Source: G963665545 sp963665545
GTDB lineage: Bacteria; Pseudomonadota; Gammaproteobacteria; Xanthomonadales; SZUA-36
Length of the DNA stretch: 64,000 nt
Direction of reading: 5' to 3'
NCBI GenBank assembly: GCA_963665545.2
Contig: CAXXKZ010000007.1
Span: 310,001-374,000, forward strand
Shown here: in pieces, positions 27,042 through 36,309 of the stretch
How positions within the stretch are numbered: the first letter of the stretch is position 1
Layout of the letters: each line of letters opens with the position of its first letter
Translations under genes and position numbers: made by a program
Notes under the pieces: model-generated
What the model saw: the letters and a program-made list of their open reading frames with translations, nothing else
Told to the model about the DNA's origin: nothing
Databases searched by the model: none

Positions 27042-28202
27042 ATGATAAATGTTTGTGGCTCGCTGGTTGGTCAGGAAGAACTCGACGCAGTGGGTGAATG
27101 TTTTGAGCGCCAGTGGCTGGGCTGTGGTCCCAAGACCAAGGAATTCGAAGAACAGCTTGCGCAATATTTGGGCGTGGCTGGCACAGTGCTGGTCAACAGT
27201 GGCTCCAGCGCTCTACATATTGCGACCAAACTTCTCGATCTGGCCCCGGGTAGTGAGATCATCGTTCCTTCGTTCACTTGGCCAGCATGTGCGCAGGTCG
27301 TTGTGCTGAATGGCTGTAAGCCAGTGCTTTGTGACGTGGAGCGCGATTCGCAGAATGTCAGTGTTGATACCATTCGATCGCACATAACAGAAAATACCGC
27401 AGCCATAATGGCCGTTCACTACGGTGGAAAGCCAGTTGACCTGGCTCCCATACTTGAGCTTGGGTTTCCGGTTATCGAAGACGCCGCTCATGCCGTTGCG
27501 TCCCGTTTGAATGGCAAAGCTTTGGGTACCATTGGGAAGATCGGTGCTTTTAGTTTTGGCGCTATGAAGAATCTGGCAGTTGGTGAGGCCGGGGCCGTTG
27601 TTTCAAATGATCTCGATCTTTTGGCACGTGCCAAAACGTTGCGTTATTCTGGCCTGGACCAAATGGGAGCCTCCATCGAATACGACAAGGGACACCCGTG
27701 GTGGGAACACGACATTTCAGAATACACCCTAAAATTCCTGGCTTCAGATCTTTGCGCTGCGATCGGCTGCGTACAGCTGCAAAAACTTAGCAGTTTGCAG
27801 GCGCGAAGACGGGAGATTTGGGAGCGCTACCAAGTCGAGTTTGCCGAAATCGATTGGTTCGAGAGACCCCTTGATGCCACGGCGACTGAGCAACACTCAT
27901 ATTTTATCTACAGCATTAGACTTTGCGTTGGCCTAGAAGAAGGGACGAGAGATCGTTTGGCCTATTTTTTAAGAGATAACGGAATATACACGACGCTTCG
28001 ATATTACCCACTGCACCTTAGTGGTGTTTTTAGAACTGACCACCCGCTTCCCGTTTGTGAGGAATTGAACCAAGTATCGCTCAGCCTGCCGATTCATCCG
28101 GGACTTTCAGATGACGAGGTTCTGTTTGTCGTCGAAAAGGTTAAGGAGTTCGGAACCAAGCTGTCGGTGGCGGCGCGGCCATACTCTGCGTTTGACTCGT
28201 AG
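27042..28202 (+). CDS. DegT/DnrJ/EryC1/StrS-family PLP aminotransferase
   Basis: The protein has 386 residues with the fold type I pattern. VNSGSSALHIATKLL binds the cofactor phosphate, EIIVPSFTWPACAQVV and VIEDAAHAVAS contain the ring-stacking and Asp contacts, and SFGAMKNLAVGEAGAVVSN contains the Schiff-base lysine. These enzymes transaminate keto sugars for glycan or antibiotic pathways. The start at 27042 follows TTCTGAAGC, a weak ribosome site. Its 3' end overlaps the convergent oxygenase gene by 109 bp. Confidence 0.88.
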   Translation: MINVCGSLVGQEELDAVGECFERQWLGCGPKTKEFEEQLAQYLGVAGTVLVNSGSSALHIATKLLDLAPGSEIIVPSFTWPACAQVVVLNGCKPVLCDVERDSQNVSVDTIRSHITENTAAIMAVHYGGKPVDLAPILELGFPVIEDAAHAVASRLNGKALGTIGKIGAFSFGAMKNLAVGEAGAVVSNDLDLLARAKTLRYSGLDQMGASIEYDKGHPWWEHDISEYTLKFLASDLCAAIGCVQLQKLSSLQARRREIWERYQVEFAEIDWFERPLDATATEQHSYFIYSIRLCVGLEEGTRDRLAYFLRDNGIYTTLRYYPLHLSGVFRTDHPLPVCEELNQVSLSLPIHPGLSDDEVLFVVEKVKEFGTKLSVAARPYSAFDS

Positions 28203-29263
28203 TCGTGCCGAGTCCCCCAATCGGGCGTTACAATTCCGCGTGCCGCCATCATCCGCATTTCCTGCTCGAGGCGTTTCTTTTGCTCAATTGCTTGCACCTC
28301 GTCTCTGAGCGCTTCAGGAACGACGGTCTCGGCTGGCCGCGTCATCTCGAAATAAATGGTGTTGCGCTTGAGCGCAAACAATACAGCCAATTCTATGAGT
28401 GAATAGGTGTCACCCGGCGTTCTGTCAAATTGCATCGGCTCGGCCAGGACCAATGCGGCATTGCCGATGAAGCGTGAACGCAACGAGGGGTTTGGACTGA
28501 CGCGATGCAAGGTAAACGGGTGCAATATCACCATGTCGCCTGCTTCGCCGGTTATTTCCTCGAACCGTGAGCACTGCTCAACTATACCCGGTATCAAATA
28601 GCCGCAATTTTGCAGGCCATCGGGGTGCAGCCCCTGCTGGTGAGCTGCAAGCAGATGGGCCAATGGCGCTATGGAGTCAGTGGCAATGAATGTGCCACCA
28701 CTTCTTGGCCGGATTTCAGAATATAGGGGTACCACGATCAGGCCTTGCTCGGGCGAGTTCAAGTAGTGCCGGAAGTCCCAACCGTCCTTATGCCAGTCGC
28801 TTTGATGAGGGTGCGGTGCCTGCCATGATGGTCCACGAAGGCTGCCCAGGTTGCACAGGGCGTTGTCCTGCCAGGCAAGATAATCGCCCCTGTCGGGCAG
28901 CCGCTGGCAGCCGCCAATGACGTCCGCCTGGGCAAAAAAGGCGCGAGGTGCGTCCGATTTTAGACTGAAGCTTTGTCTGCCGCCCTCGGTGTGCACATAC
29001 CCCGGCATGCTGTCGGGACCCATAAGCGGCTTGTCCCAACTGCCGGGGTGATGTTCGTCGATGTCATGCTTTTCTCCGAGTTCACGCCAGGCTTGCTCGC
29101 GCACGGAATGAGCAATGTCGGTCGAAAACGCGTTTTTGACGACTACATAGCCCTTTTCGATGAATTGCCTCGCATCGGCTCGAGAGAGTTGTTCACACTT
29201 CGATACCGACGCATCAAATGCAGTGATAAAATCGTGTTGGTTGAATGGCTGGCTCGGAATCAT
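28094..29263 (-). CDS. Phytanoyl-CoA dioxygenase (PhyH) family protein
   Basis: The protein has 389 residues. FIEKGYVVVKNAF is the usual PhyH start. The iron-binding pair is HKDGWD, and the distal histidine is in HPFTLHRVSPN followed by RSRFIG, the 2-oxoglutarate anchor region. It is a non-haem iron and 2-oxoglutarate oxygenase of unknown substrate, here beside sugar-modifying genes. The last 36 codons overlap the 3' end of the aminotransferase gene on the other strand and are rich in Ser and Thr, so the terminus may be a later extension. Confidence 0.82.
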   Translation of the reverse strand: MIPSQPFNQHDFITAFDASVSKCEQLSRADARQFIEKGYVVVKNAFSTDIAHSVREQAWRELGEKHDIDEHHPGSWDKPLMGPDSMPGYVHTEGGRQSFSLKSDAPRAFFAQADVIGGCQRLPDRGDYLAWQDNALCNLGSLRGPSWQAPHPHQSDWHKDGWDFRHYLNSPEQGLIVVPLYSEIRPRSGGTFIATDSIAPLAHLLAAHQQGLHPDGLQNCGYLIPGIVEQCSRFEEITGEAGDMVILHPFTLHRVSPNPSLRSRFIGNAALVLAEPMQFDRTPGDTYSLIELAVLFALKRNTIYFEMTRPAETVVPEALRDEVQAIEQKKRLEQEMRMMAARGIVTPDWGTRHDYESNAEYGRAATDSLVPNSLTFSTTNRTSSSESPG

Positions 29264-29360
29264 ATGCCTTCATCGGCATGCTAACTGTTGTAATGCTAGG
29301 ATGTGCAATGTTTGAGGCAGGACCAGGGTTTTCGACAAAGCACCAGCAGTCCGATATTGC

Positions 29361-29774
29361 CTACTGACTTGGTCCACGATACACACATGATGCCGTGCAT
29401 GTTTCGTGTATGCAAACTTCTTTCAGTTGAGGCAAGTTGGGATGCAGACGTTCCCATATCCAACAGGCGATGTTTTCAGCGGTGGGGTTTTCCAGGCCCC
29501 TGATATCATTGAGATAGCGATGGTCGAGTTGCTCAAGTAACGGTGTGCAAGCCGCCTTGACGTCCGCGAAATCCATCACCCAACCGTACTTGGGGTCTAT
29601 TGGACCCCCCACGGTAATTGTGAGGCGGAATGAGTGACCATGCAGCCGTCGGCATTTATGGCCCTCTGGCGTTTCAGGGAGAAGATGAGCCGCTTCGAAC
29701 GAAAGTTCATTGCGAACCTCGGCAAAGCGATTGGCTGGTGAGCGGGACATGGTGACCGCATTATCCGTATTCAT
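29361..29774 (-). CDS. queD: 6-pyruvoyltetrahydropterin synthase / QueD family protein
   Basis: The product has 137 residues. The zinc ligands are in SFEAAHLLP and RRLHGHSF, and the catalytic cysteine is the one in GHKCRRLHGH. The remaining core includes GWVMDFADVK and LDHRYLND and ends with the PTAENIACWIWERL helix. QueD makes 6-carboxytetrahydropterin in queuosine synthesis; other members act in pterin pathways. A second in-frame ATG nine codons in is possible. No other queuosine gene is nearby. Confidence 0.82.
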   Translation of the reverse strand: MNTDNAVTMSRSPANRFAEVRNELSFEAAHLLPETPEGHKCRRLHGHSFRLTITVGGPIDPKYGWVMDFADVKAACTPLLEQLDHRYLNDIRGLENPTAENIACWIWERLHPNLPQLKEVCIHETCTASCVYRGPSQ

Positions 29775-29965
29775 AATGAAATTGCAATCCTTAACTTGCC
29801 ACGCAAGAATGGTCGTCAGGGCGTAGTGAAAAGCGAAGATGAGCTTCTTTGGTAAAGCGCATCACCCCAACCACAGCCTGAATCTGCTGACTGTCGTTAC
29901 GCGAATGAAATGCCCACCACACAATTCACTTTCTGCAAACTGAAATAACGACTCCAAGAAAAACA

Positions 29966-31165
29966 ATGTTCAAAGACAAAGCAAGCGCAATTCGCTATTT
30001 GTTATTCGCACTGGTTTCGATCGCGCTGGTTGCGGGATTTGGCTTCCTGTATTCCGTGAGGCCGATTGCCACGCTCAAGCTCGACGCCACAGAGGTAGAG
30101 GTGCGGGTGCTGCTAAGTGACCTGAAAACCCCTTGGGACATGAGTTGGTCCGCAGACGGCTGGATATGGTTTTCAGAGAAAAGAGGGAAAATCAGTCGGT
30201 ATTCCCCTGAATCGGGTACATTGCAGCAAGTTCATTTGATTGAGGACGTATTTCAATCCAGGGACAATTTCGGGCTGCACGCACTGGCGCTCCATCCGGA
30301 GTTTCCCACGGTGGCTTTGGTGTACGCGCACTACACCTACTCGCTCAAGAGAAGTCGTCTCGTCAGATTCAGATTCAATGCTTCTGCTGTCCTGCTCGAA
30401 GATTCAACGGTGTTGTTGGACAATTTGCCGGCCAATGCATCTCACAATGGCTCTCGCATCGTATTCTCACCCCAAGGAGACTCAATGTTCCTGTCTCTGG
30501 GCGATGCCTTTAACCTTGAAGGCGCACAGGATCTGAACGTGTATTCGGGAAAAATCCTGCGTCTGAATACGGACGGAAGCATCCCGGCCGACAACCCGTT
30601 TCCGGACAGCCCCATCTGGAGCTATGGCCACAGGAATCCACAGGGACTGGTCATGGCAGGTAACGGCAAGCTTTACAGCTCAGAACATGGTGCAAGCGAT
30701 GATGATGAACTGAATCTGATTCAACGCGGAAAAAACTATGGCCATCCCTTCGTGCGGGGACTTTGTGATACCAATAAGGAAGTCAAAGATTGCCGTATTC
30801 ACGAGGTCCACGTCCCGATGAAGATCTGGTCGCCCACTTTTGGTGTTTCAGGAATCGAATACTACGACCATGAAGCCATACTGGAATGGCGAAATTCAAT
30901 CCTGGTAGTTTCCATGAAGAACTTCCTGACAGAAGAGGGAAAACGCCTTCAGGTGCTTAAGTTGAACGAGGAAGGGGACCGTATCGTCAAGGTCAACGAC
31001 CACCTGGTAAACGTGTTTGGAAGGTTGAGGGAAGTCATGGCTGCGCCAGACGGCCGGGTTTTCATTTTTACCACAAATCGGGAAATCAACCCGAACAAAC
31101 GCAGGGATCTGAAGTTGGGCGATGACAAACTGATCATGCTTCAGAAAGTTATGGGGTCAGAGTAA
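29966..31165 (+). CDS. Membrane-anchored PQQ-type sugar dehydrogenase (GSDH family)
   Basis: The protein has 399 residues. An N-terminal membrane anchor (YLLFALVSIALVAGFGFLYS) is followed by a six-bladed propeller with the family blocks LKTPWDMSWSADGWIWFSEK, FGLHALALHPEF, ASHNGSRIVFSPQGDSMFLS, YGHRNPQGLV and SEHGASDDDELNLIQRGKN. It oxidises aldoses or related sugars with PQQ in the periplasm. No PQQ synthesis genes are present here. The final codons GGG TCA GAG TAA lie in the dispersed repeat at 31153, so the native end may have been replaced. Confidence 0.85.
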   Translation: MFKDKASAIRYLLFALVSIALVAGFGFLYSVRPIATLKLDATEVEVRVLLSDLKTPWDMSWSADGWIWFSEKRGKISRYSPESGTLQQVHLIEDVFQSRDNFGLHALALHPEFPTVALVYAHYTYSLKRSRLVRFRFNASAVLLEDSTVLLDNLPANASHNGSRIVFSPQGDSMFLSLGDAFNLEGAQDLNVYSGKILRLNTDGSIPADNPFPDSPIWSYGHRNPQGLVMAGNGKLYSSEHGASDDDELNLIQRGKNYGHPFVRGLCDTNKEVKDCRIHEVHVPMKIWSPTFGVSGIEYYDHEAILEWRNSILVVSMKNFLTEEGKRLQVLKLNEEGDRIVKVNDHLVNVFGRLREVMAAPDGRVFIFTTNREINPNKRRDLKLGDDKLIMLQKVMGSE

Positions 31166-31262
31166 AGTGCCAGAGTAAACTTACGCCGAATTTGGGGGAA
31201 TTCTTACCGGGGTGGTGGTGAATGGCCATTGTTGCTTGGGGTTAGGTTGTTGATGGGGTGTT
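31153..31262 (+). repeat. Dispersed repeat copy (GGGGTCAGAGTAAA family)
   Basis: The block begins GGGGTCAGAGTAAAGTGCC and carries on for about 110 bp with clear similarity to the complement of 755-864, including GGTGGTGAATGGCCATTGTT. It covers the stop codon of the sugar dehydrogenase gene. The interval 31263-31340 holds nothing else recognisable. Confidence 0.7.
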
Positions 31263-31340
31263 TTGATGTGCGGGTTCACTCTCGGCTTGACCCTGCGACA
31301 ATGCCATTGGGTGGATTTCGCGGACTGACAGGACACTGCA

Positions 31341-32915
31341 CTAGATAAACACGGTCGCCGGCTCACGGTAGCCGATGGATTCGGCCAGGTGCAATTCGCC
31401 AATATTGCGGCAACCGTCCAGATCGGCAACGGTGCGGGCTACCTTTAAGAGGCGATAGCAGGCTCGTGGCGAGAGATTGAGGCGGACCGCGGCCTGTACG
31501 AAAAACTTTTGCTCAGGCAGGGCCAGCTCGCAGTGCTGTGCCACCCCTTTTGAATTCAGCCAGGCGTTGGTTGTGTCCTGGCGTTCCAGCTGGATGTTGC
31601 GGGCAGCCACCACGCGCTGCCTCACTTGCTTGCTGCACTCCCCTTTGGCCCCGGGCTGTTGGAATAGCCCGGGCTTTGGCCGGGCGACCTCGAGATGCAA
31701 GTCGATGCGGTCCATCAGCGGGCCGGAAACCCGCCCACGGTAATTGCGGATTTGATCGCCGCTGCACATGCACTGGCCCGCCGGGTCACCGTGATAGCCA
31801 CAGGGGCAGGGATTCATTGCCGCCAGCAGTTGCAACCGGGCAGGAAATTCCGCCTCCCCGCTGGCGCGGCAAATGACAATATGGCCCGATTCCATCGGTT
31901 GGCGCAGTACTTCGAGCACATGGCGGTTGAATTCAGGTAATTCATCGAGAAACAGGACGCCATGATGCGCGCGAGAAATTTCACCCGGCCTCGGCAAGCT
32001 GCCGCCTCCGACCAACGCAATTGCGCTTGCCGTATGGTGCGGCGCCCGGAATCGCCGCTCGCGCCAACGTTTCACGTCGACACCCTGGAGGCAAATTGAA
32101 TCTACCGCGGCTGCCTCCAGGGCCTCGTCTCGCTCCATCAATGGCAGCACCCCCGGCAGCCGGGTTGAAAGCATCGTCTTGCCGGTCCCCGGCGGCCCGC
32201 ACATCAGCATGTTGTGTTGCCCCGCCGCGGCGATTTCCAGGGCCCTGCGCGCATGTTCTTGCCCAATTACCTCGGCCAGATCTTTGCTGCAACGAGGTTG
32301 GGACTCCTCACATTTCGGTGCCCTCGCGAGGCTGGATTTGCTGTTCAGCCATGCCACTACTTCGAGCAGGGTCGCTGCGCAGCGAGGCCGGGGTGCGCCA
32401 GCCAGGCCCGCCTCTGATGCATTGGCGGCTGGCACGACAAGCTCGCGGCCGGCTCGGGCCGCCTGAATCGCCACCGGCAAGACGCCCAGGATGGGCCTGA
32501 TGGCGCCACCCAGGGATAGTTCGCCGACGAATTCGCAGCCCGCCAGTTTTTCTCCGTGAATCTGTCCCGAAGCGGCAAGTATGCCCAGAGCAATGGGAAG
32601 ATCGAATCTTCCCCCGGTTTTTCGCAGGTCGGCAGGCGCCAGCGAAATCGTGATTCTGCCGCCGTGAAACCTGAACCCGCTGTTGACTACAGCGGCCTTG
32701 ACTCTTTCCTTGGCCTCCCTGACTGCAGCTTCGGCCAGCCCCACCATGATCAGGCGCGGCAGACCGCCACTGAGATGGACCTCTACGGTAACTTCAGGGG
32801 CTTCGACCCCAACGCCTGCGCGGCTGTATATGAGCGCAAGATTCCTGATGCCGGGCTCGTCACTGCCGTTAATTTCGGTGTGTTCGCTCGAATTCGAAAT
32901 GCCATGATCCTCCAC
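31341..32915 (-). CDS. comM: ComM/YifB-family AAA ATPase (Mg-chelatase-like)
   Basis: The protein has 524 residues. The N-terminal domain has IYSRAGVGVEAPEVTVEVHL and GLAEAAVREAKERVK. The ATPase core has GPPGTGKTML (Walker A) and GVLFLDELPEF (Walker B), a cysteine cluster in MNPCPCGYHGDP, and a C-terminal lid with LSPRACYRLLKVARTVADL. ComM is a branch-migration helicase that extends recombination tracts in natural transformation. The usual start would be near ALIYSRA; here an upstream ATG at 32915 gives about 27 extra residues, so the start is uncertain. Confidence 0.9.
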   Translation of the reverse strand: MEDHGISNSSEHTEINGSDEPGIRNLALIYSRAGVGVEAPEVTVEVHLSGGLPRLIMVGLAEAAVREAKERVKAAVVNSGFRFHGGRITISLAPADLRKTGGRFDLPIALGILAASGQIHGEKLAGCEFVGELSLGGAIRPILGVLPVAIQAARAGRELVVPAANASEAGLAGAPRPRCAATLLEVVAWLNSKSSLARAPKCEESQPRCSKDLAEVIGQEHARRALEIAAAGQHNMLMCGPPGTGKTMLSTRLPGVLPLMERDEALEAAAVDSICLQGVDVKRWRERRFRAPHHTASAIALVGGGSLPRPGEISRAHHGVLFLDELPEFNRHVLEVLRQPMESGHIVICRASGEAEFPARLQLLAAMNPCPCGYHGDPAGQCMCSGDQIRNYRGRVSGPLMDRIDLHLEVARPKPGLFQQPGAKGECSKQVRQRVVAARNIQLERQDTTNAWLNSKGVAQHCELALPEQKFFVQAAVRLNLSPRACYRLLKVARTVADLDGCRNIGELHLAESIGYREPATVFI

Positions 32916-33017
32916 CGAATAATGGAGAATGGTGATGGTTTGTCATGGTGGCGGGAATGGGAAGCTTGCCTGGATTGGCGTCAGCCTGCGGCGTGCGCGG
33001 GTGTAGGAAAATGGCGG

Positions 33018-33263
33018 CTAGCCGCCTGTTTCAGTCAGTTCAGCAAGTTGCTGTTCAAGCGCCTTAAGTTTGTTTTCCGCTCCAGCCAGAATCGCCTTTT
33101 GGGCGTCAAATTCCTCGCGGGTGACGACTTCCAGCCGTTCGAGCCCCCGTGACAATATTGCTTTGAATTGATCTTCCAGGTCCCGTGACAGCTCACCAAG
33201 TCCCGGCGGCAGGGCTGCGCTGAGCTTGCGCGTCAAATCGTCTATGGTGCGCAGGTCAATCAT
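33018..33263 (-). CDS. ubiK: Ubiquinone biosynthesis accessory factor UbiK
   Basis: The protein has 81 residues: MIDLRTIDDLTRKLSAALPP, then LSRDLEDQFKAIL and a C-terminal coiled coil from VVTREEFDAQKAIL to LEQQLAEL. This is the UbiK/YqiC (BMFP) family, which assists aerobic ubiquinone synthesis with UbiJ. The start at 33263 has GGAGGTTC upstream and matches the family; a longer ORF from 33314 is not needed. It diverges from the P-II gene. Confidence 0.88.
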   Translation of the reverse strand: MIDLRTIDDLTRKLSAALPPGLGELSRDLEDQFKAILSRGLERLEVVTREEFDAQKAILAGAENKLKALEQQLAELTETGG

Positions 33264-33360
33264 GATTGAACCTCCTCTGGGACGATATGGGTTGCGGGCC
33301 GCACGGGCTGGCATTAAAGTCGCTGCATAAGTTCATTGTGGGTGACCGAGGATAGTCAGA

Positions 33361-33699
33361 ATGAAGATGATAACCGCCATCATAAAGCCTTTTAAGCTCG
33401 ACGACGTGCGCGATGCCATTGCCGAGACCGGGATTCAAGGCATGACCGTCACGGAGGTCCGCGGCTTTGGGCGCCAGAAAGGACATACCGAACTCTATCG
33501 CGGTGCCGAGTACGTGGTGGATTTTCTGCCTAAACTCAAGCTGGAGATCGCCGTTCCCGATGAGCGTCTTGAGGCCGTTGTGGAGCCCATTTCCGAGTCG
33601 GCGGCATCCGGGCGAATCGGCGACGGCAAAATATTTGTCCAATCCCTGGAACGCGTTATCCGAATCCGAACCGGCGAAGAGGGGGACGAGGCGCTATAG
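33361..33699 (+). CDS. glnK: Nitrogen regulatory protein P-II
   Basis: The protein has 112 residues and is complete: MKMITAIIKPFKLDDVRDAI, the T-loop GRQKGHTELYRGAEYVVDF with the uridylylated tyrosine in ELYRGAEY, the B-loop ASGRIGDGKIFV and the C-loop RIRTGEEG. It senses 2-oxoglutarate and ATP/ADP and controls glutamine synthetase signalling or AmtB. No amtB or glnA lies next to it, so GlnB and GlnK cannot be separated by context. Confidence 0.9.
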   Translation: MKMITAIIKPFKLDDVRDAIAETGIQGMTVTEVRGFGRQKGHTELYRGAEYVVDFLPKLKLEIAVPDERLEAVVEPISESAASGRIGDGKIFVQSLERVIRIRTGEEGDEAL

Positions 33700-34089
33700 G
33701 ATTCGCCACTATTGGGTGAATTCGACCAGCGGACCGGTTTTAGCTGCGCTCTGTCCCGTAATTCAGGCCGGTTGGCGCAGGCTCCATCACAATTTGGGAC
33801 ATTGTGATGCAATCAGGCTATCGTTAACGGGAAATTGTTCCAATGATTGAAAAACCAGTTGGGATTAGGAAACTAATAGGGGTCGAAAGGCGTCTATTCA
33901 ATGTGCAGATGGGGAATTGAGTGGTTTGTTTCGTGGAAATGAGCCTGCCAGCGCGGACATTGGCACAAGAATTGTATTTACATGCTAAGGGATCGCTCGT
34001 GTCGATCCCAATGCACCACGACCTCTGGCGGTTGACCAGCCGGAGGGTTTGGATGTGTGTAGGAAAATAACACCAATACATAAGGACGG
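33700..34089. other. Intergenic region upstream of the TPR protein gene
   Basis: This 390-bp region has no supported ORF. It must hold the promoter of the gene at 34090, but no clear consensus boxes were found. AAGGACGG before 34090 is the likely ribosome binding site. Confidence 0.4.
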
Positions 34090-36288
34090 ATGGACAAAGG
34101 ACACACATTTCTATCGGCAACACTGGTTGAGCTGAGCCGTCGCAAGGTACTGCGCACCCTTGGCGGCTATGCCGTGGCCGTCTTTGTGTTGCTGCAACTG
34201 ATGGATGCGGCTGTGGAGCCCCTGCGCTTGCCCGATTGGGTGCCGACTCTGGTCGTCATTGTGCTAATTTTGGGCTTTCCCATCGTATCCATGTTGGCTT
34301 GGCTCTTCGATGTTACCGCCAGTGGAGTCCGGCGTACGCCCAGTGAAGGCCTGCTGTCCCATTCACAAAACACCATTTTGTTCAGCGTGATGCTGTTTGC
34401 CACGGCAGGGCTGGGATATGTGTTCTTTGAATACTACTCTGGTGTTTTCGAAGTGGAACTGGCACTGGAACAGGAGCAGGCGGTTGAACAGCGAGCCTTT
34501 ACTGCACCGGCCAACTCGATTGCCGTGCTGCCCTTCGCCGACCTTTCGGCGGATCAGGATCAGGCATATTTTTCGGACGGCGTGGCGGAGGAAATTCTCA
34601 ACCTGCTGGCACAGGTGGATGGTTTGCACGTTGCGGCCCGGACGTCATCATTCGCATTCAGGGAGCCAAGTACCGACATTCGGGAAATTGGCCGCCTGCT
34701 GAATGTCACCACGGTGCTCGAAGGCAGCGTCAGGGCGTCAGGTAACCGCATACGCCTGACGGCTCAGCTGATCAATGTGTCGGATGGTTTCCATATCTGG
34801 TCGCAGTCCTATGACCGCGAACTCGATGACATCTTTGCCATCCAGGACGAGATCGCAAATAGCATCGCCACCGCGCTGGTGGAGTCCTTCGAGGGTCTGG
34901 TTCTAACCCCCAGGGGGCGTGCGGAAAATCTGGCGGCATCTCAGGCCTACCGGATCGGCAGGTTGCACTGGTGGCGGCGTTCACCGGAAGAGCTGCAAAA
35001 AGCGATCGAGCAATTTGCCATCGCGCTGGAACATGACCCGCAATTTGCGCCGGCTTATGCGGCCATGGCCGATACCCGGCTGTTGCTGTCCCGCTACGGC
35101 AATATTTCCCTCCACGATGCAGTGCAGAAAGCCACGCCAATGATCGAAAGAGCGCTGGCCATCGATCCGCAGTCGGCTGAAGCTTTCGCTGCGCTGGGTC
35201 TGGCGCGCCTGCAGATCGGGCAAAAAGATGCGGCGGAATCCGCATTTCGACAGGCCATGCAGCTCGACGAGAACTATATTCCGGCCCAGCTCTGGCTGGG
35301 TAATGTTCTGAGCTACCAGGGCCGCTATGCCGAAGTCGAGCGGTTGCTCGAGCACGCCATGACGCTGGATCCCCTGAACGAATTGCTCGCGGTCAACTAC
35401 GCCACCAATCTTAATATTCGGGGTGACTACCAGAGTGCAAATGAATTGTTGCAACAGCTGCTCGAATTGCGCCCCACGTCTACTTTACTGTTGCGCACCA
35501 TGGCCGCGCACAAACTTGGCCACGGCGATTTGCAGGAAGCCTGGAAGTTGGCGAACCGCGCCTACCAGCTTGGGCCCGGTAATCCATCGGAAATTGCAGT
35601 GTTGGCCAAGACTTGACTGGCCCTGGGTGAAATTGACGAAGCGGAACAACTTCTGCTCAAAGGGCTGGAAGGGCTGGATCAGAATCACGAACTGATGGTC
35701 AGCTACTTCAGGACCTTGCTACTCGCCGACAGGTTTGAAGAGGCCAAGTCATTGTTGCGCGAGTGGCACGCTGATGCGGGTGATGACATTCCTGCGGCGG
35801 TTGAGCGGTCGTTCAACTATCGGTTTGGCATGATCGCCATGCTCGAAAAGGACTATGAGTCGGCCTACCTGAGATTTTCATCCGCCATCAATAGCGAGCA
35901 AGACACCGCTTACGATGAAACGGACGCCATGATTTTGACCATGACGGCACTGGCCGCCGACCGAACCGGGCGCCACGAGGCCTATGGGGAGCTGATCGTG
36001 GAAGCAGAACGAAACAACCATCGAGCCCGGCTCAACGGTGTCAACAGCCCTGACATTCTATATGCCGAGGCTACCATCCTGGCTTTGAAAAACGAGCCGG
36101 CTCCGGCCCTGCAAAAACTCCAGGGGGCCTATGATCAGGGATTTCGGGAGTGGTGGCTGTTCAAGGTCGACGGCCGATTGGACAGTCTGAGGCAGAATCC
36201 GGATTTCATCGCCATCAACGGCATGATTCAACGGGATATTGCCCAGGCACTGTCGGAGGTACGGACCGCGCAGTTGGGCGCGGGCTGA
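34090..36288 (+). pseudogene. Membrane TolB-N-like/TPR protein interrupted by an in-frame TGA
   Basis: Three hydrophobic segments lie in the first 115 residues (for example LGGYAVAVFVLLQLMDAAV and TLVVIVLILGFPIVSMLAWL). A FlgO/TolB-N-like domain follows (IAVLPFADLSADQDQAYFSD, then VTTVLEGSVRASGNRIRLTA, HIWSQSYDREL) at about 143-260, and then TPR repeats. The frame stops at TGA 35614-35616 and continues unbroken as LALGEIDEAEQLLLKGLEGL to 36288, 732 codons in all. A CGA to TGA change would explain the stop. This architecture is found with adenylate-cyclase-like regulators; here the function is unknown. Confidence 0.8.
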
Positions 36289-36309
36289 CGGCCCGAGTGG
36301 TGATTTTCG

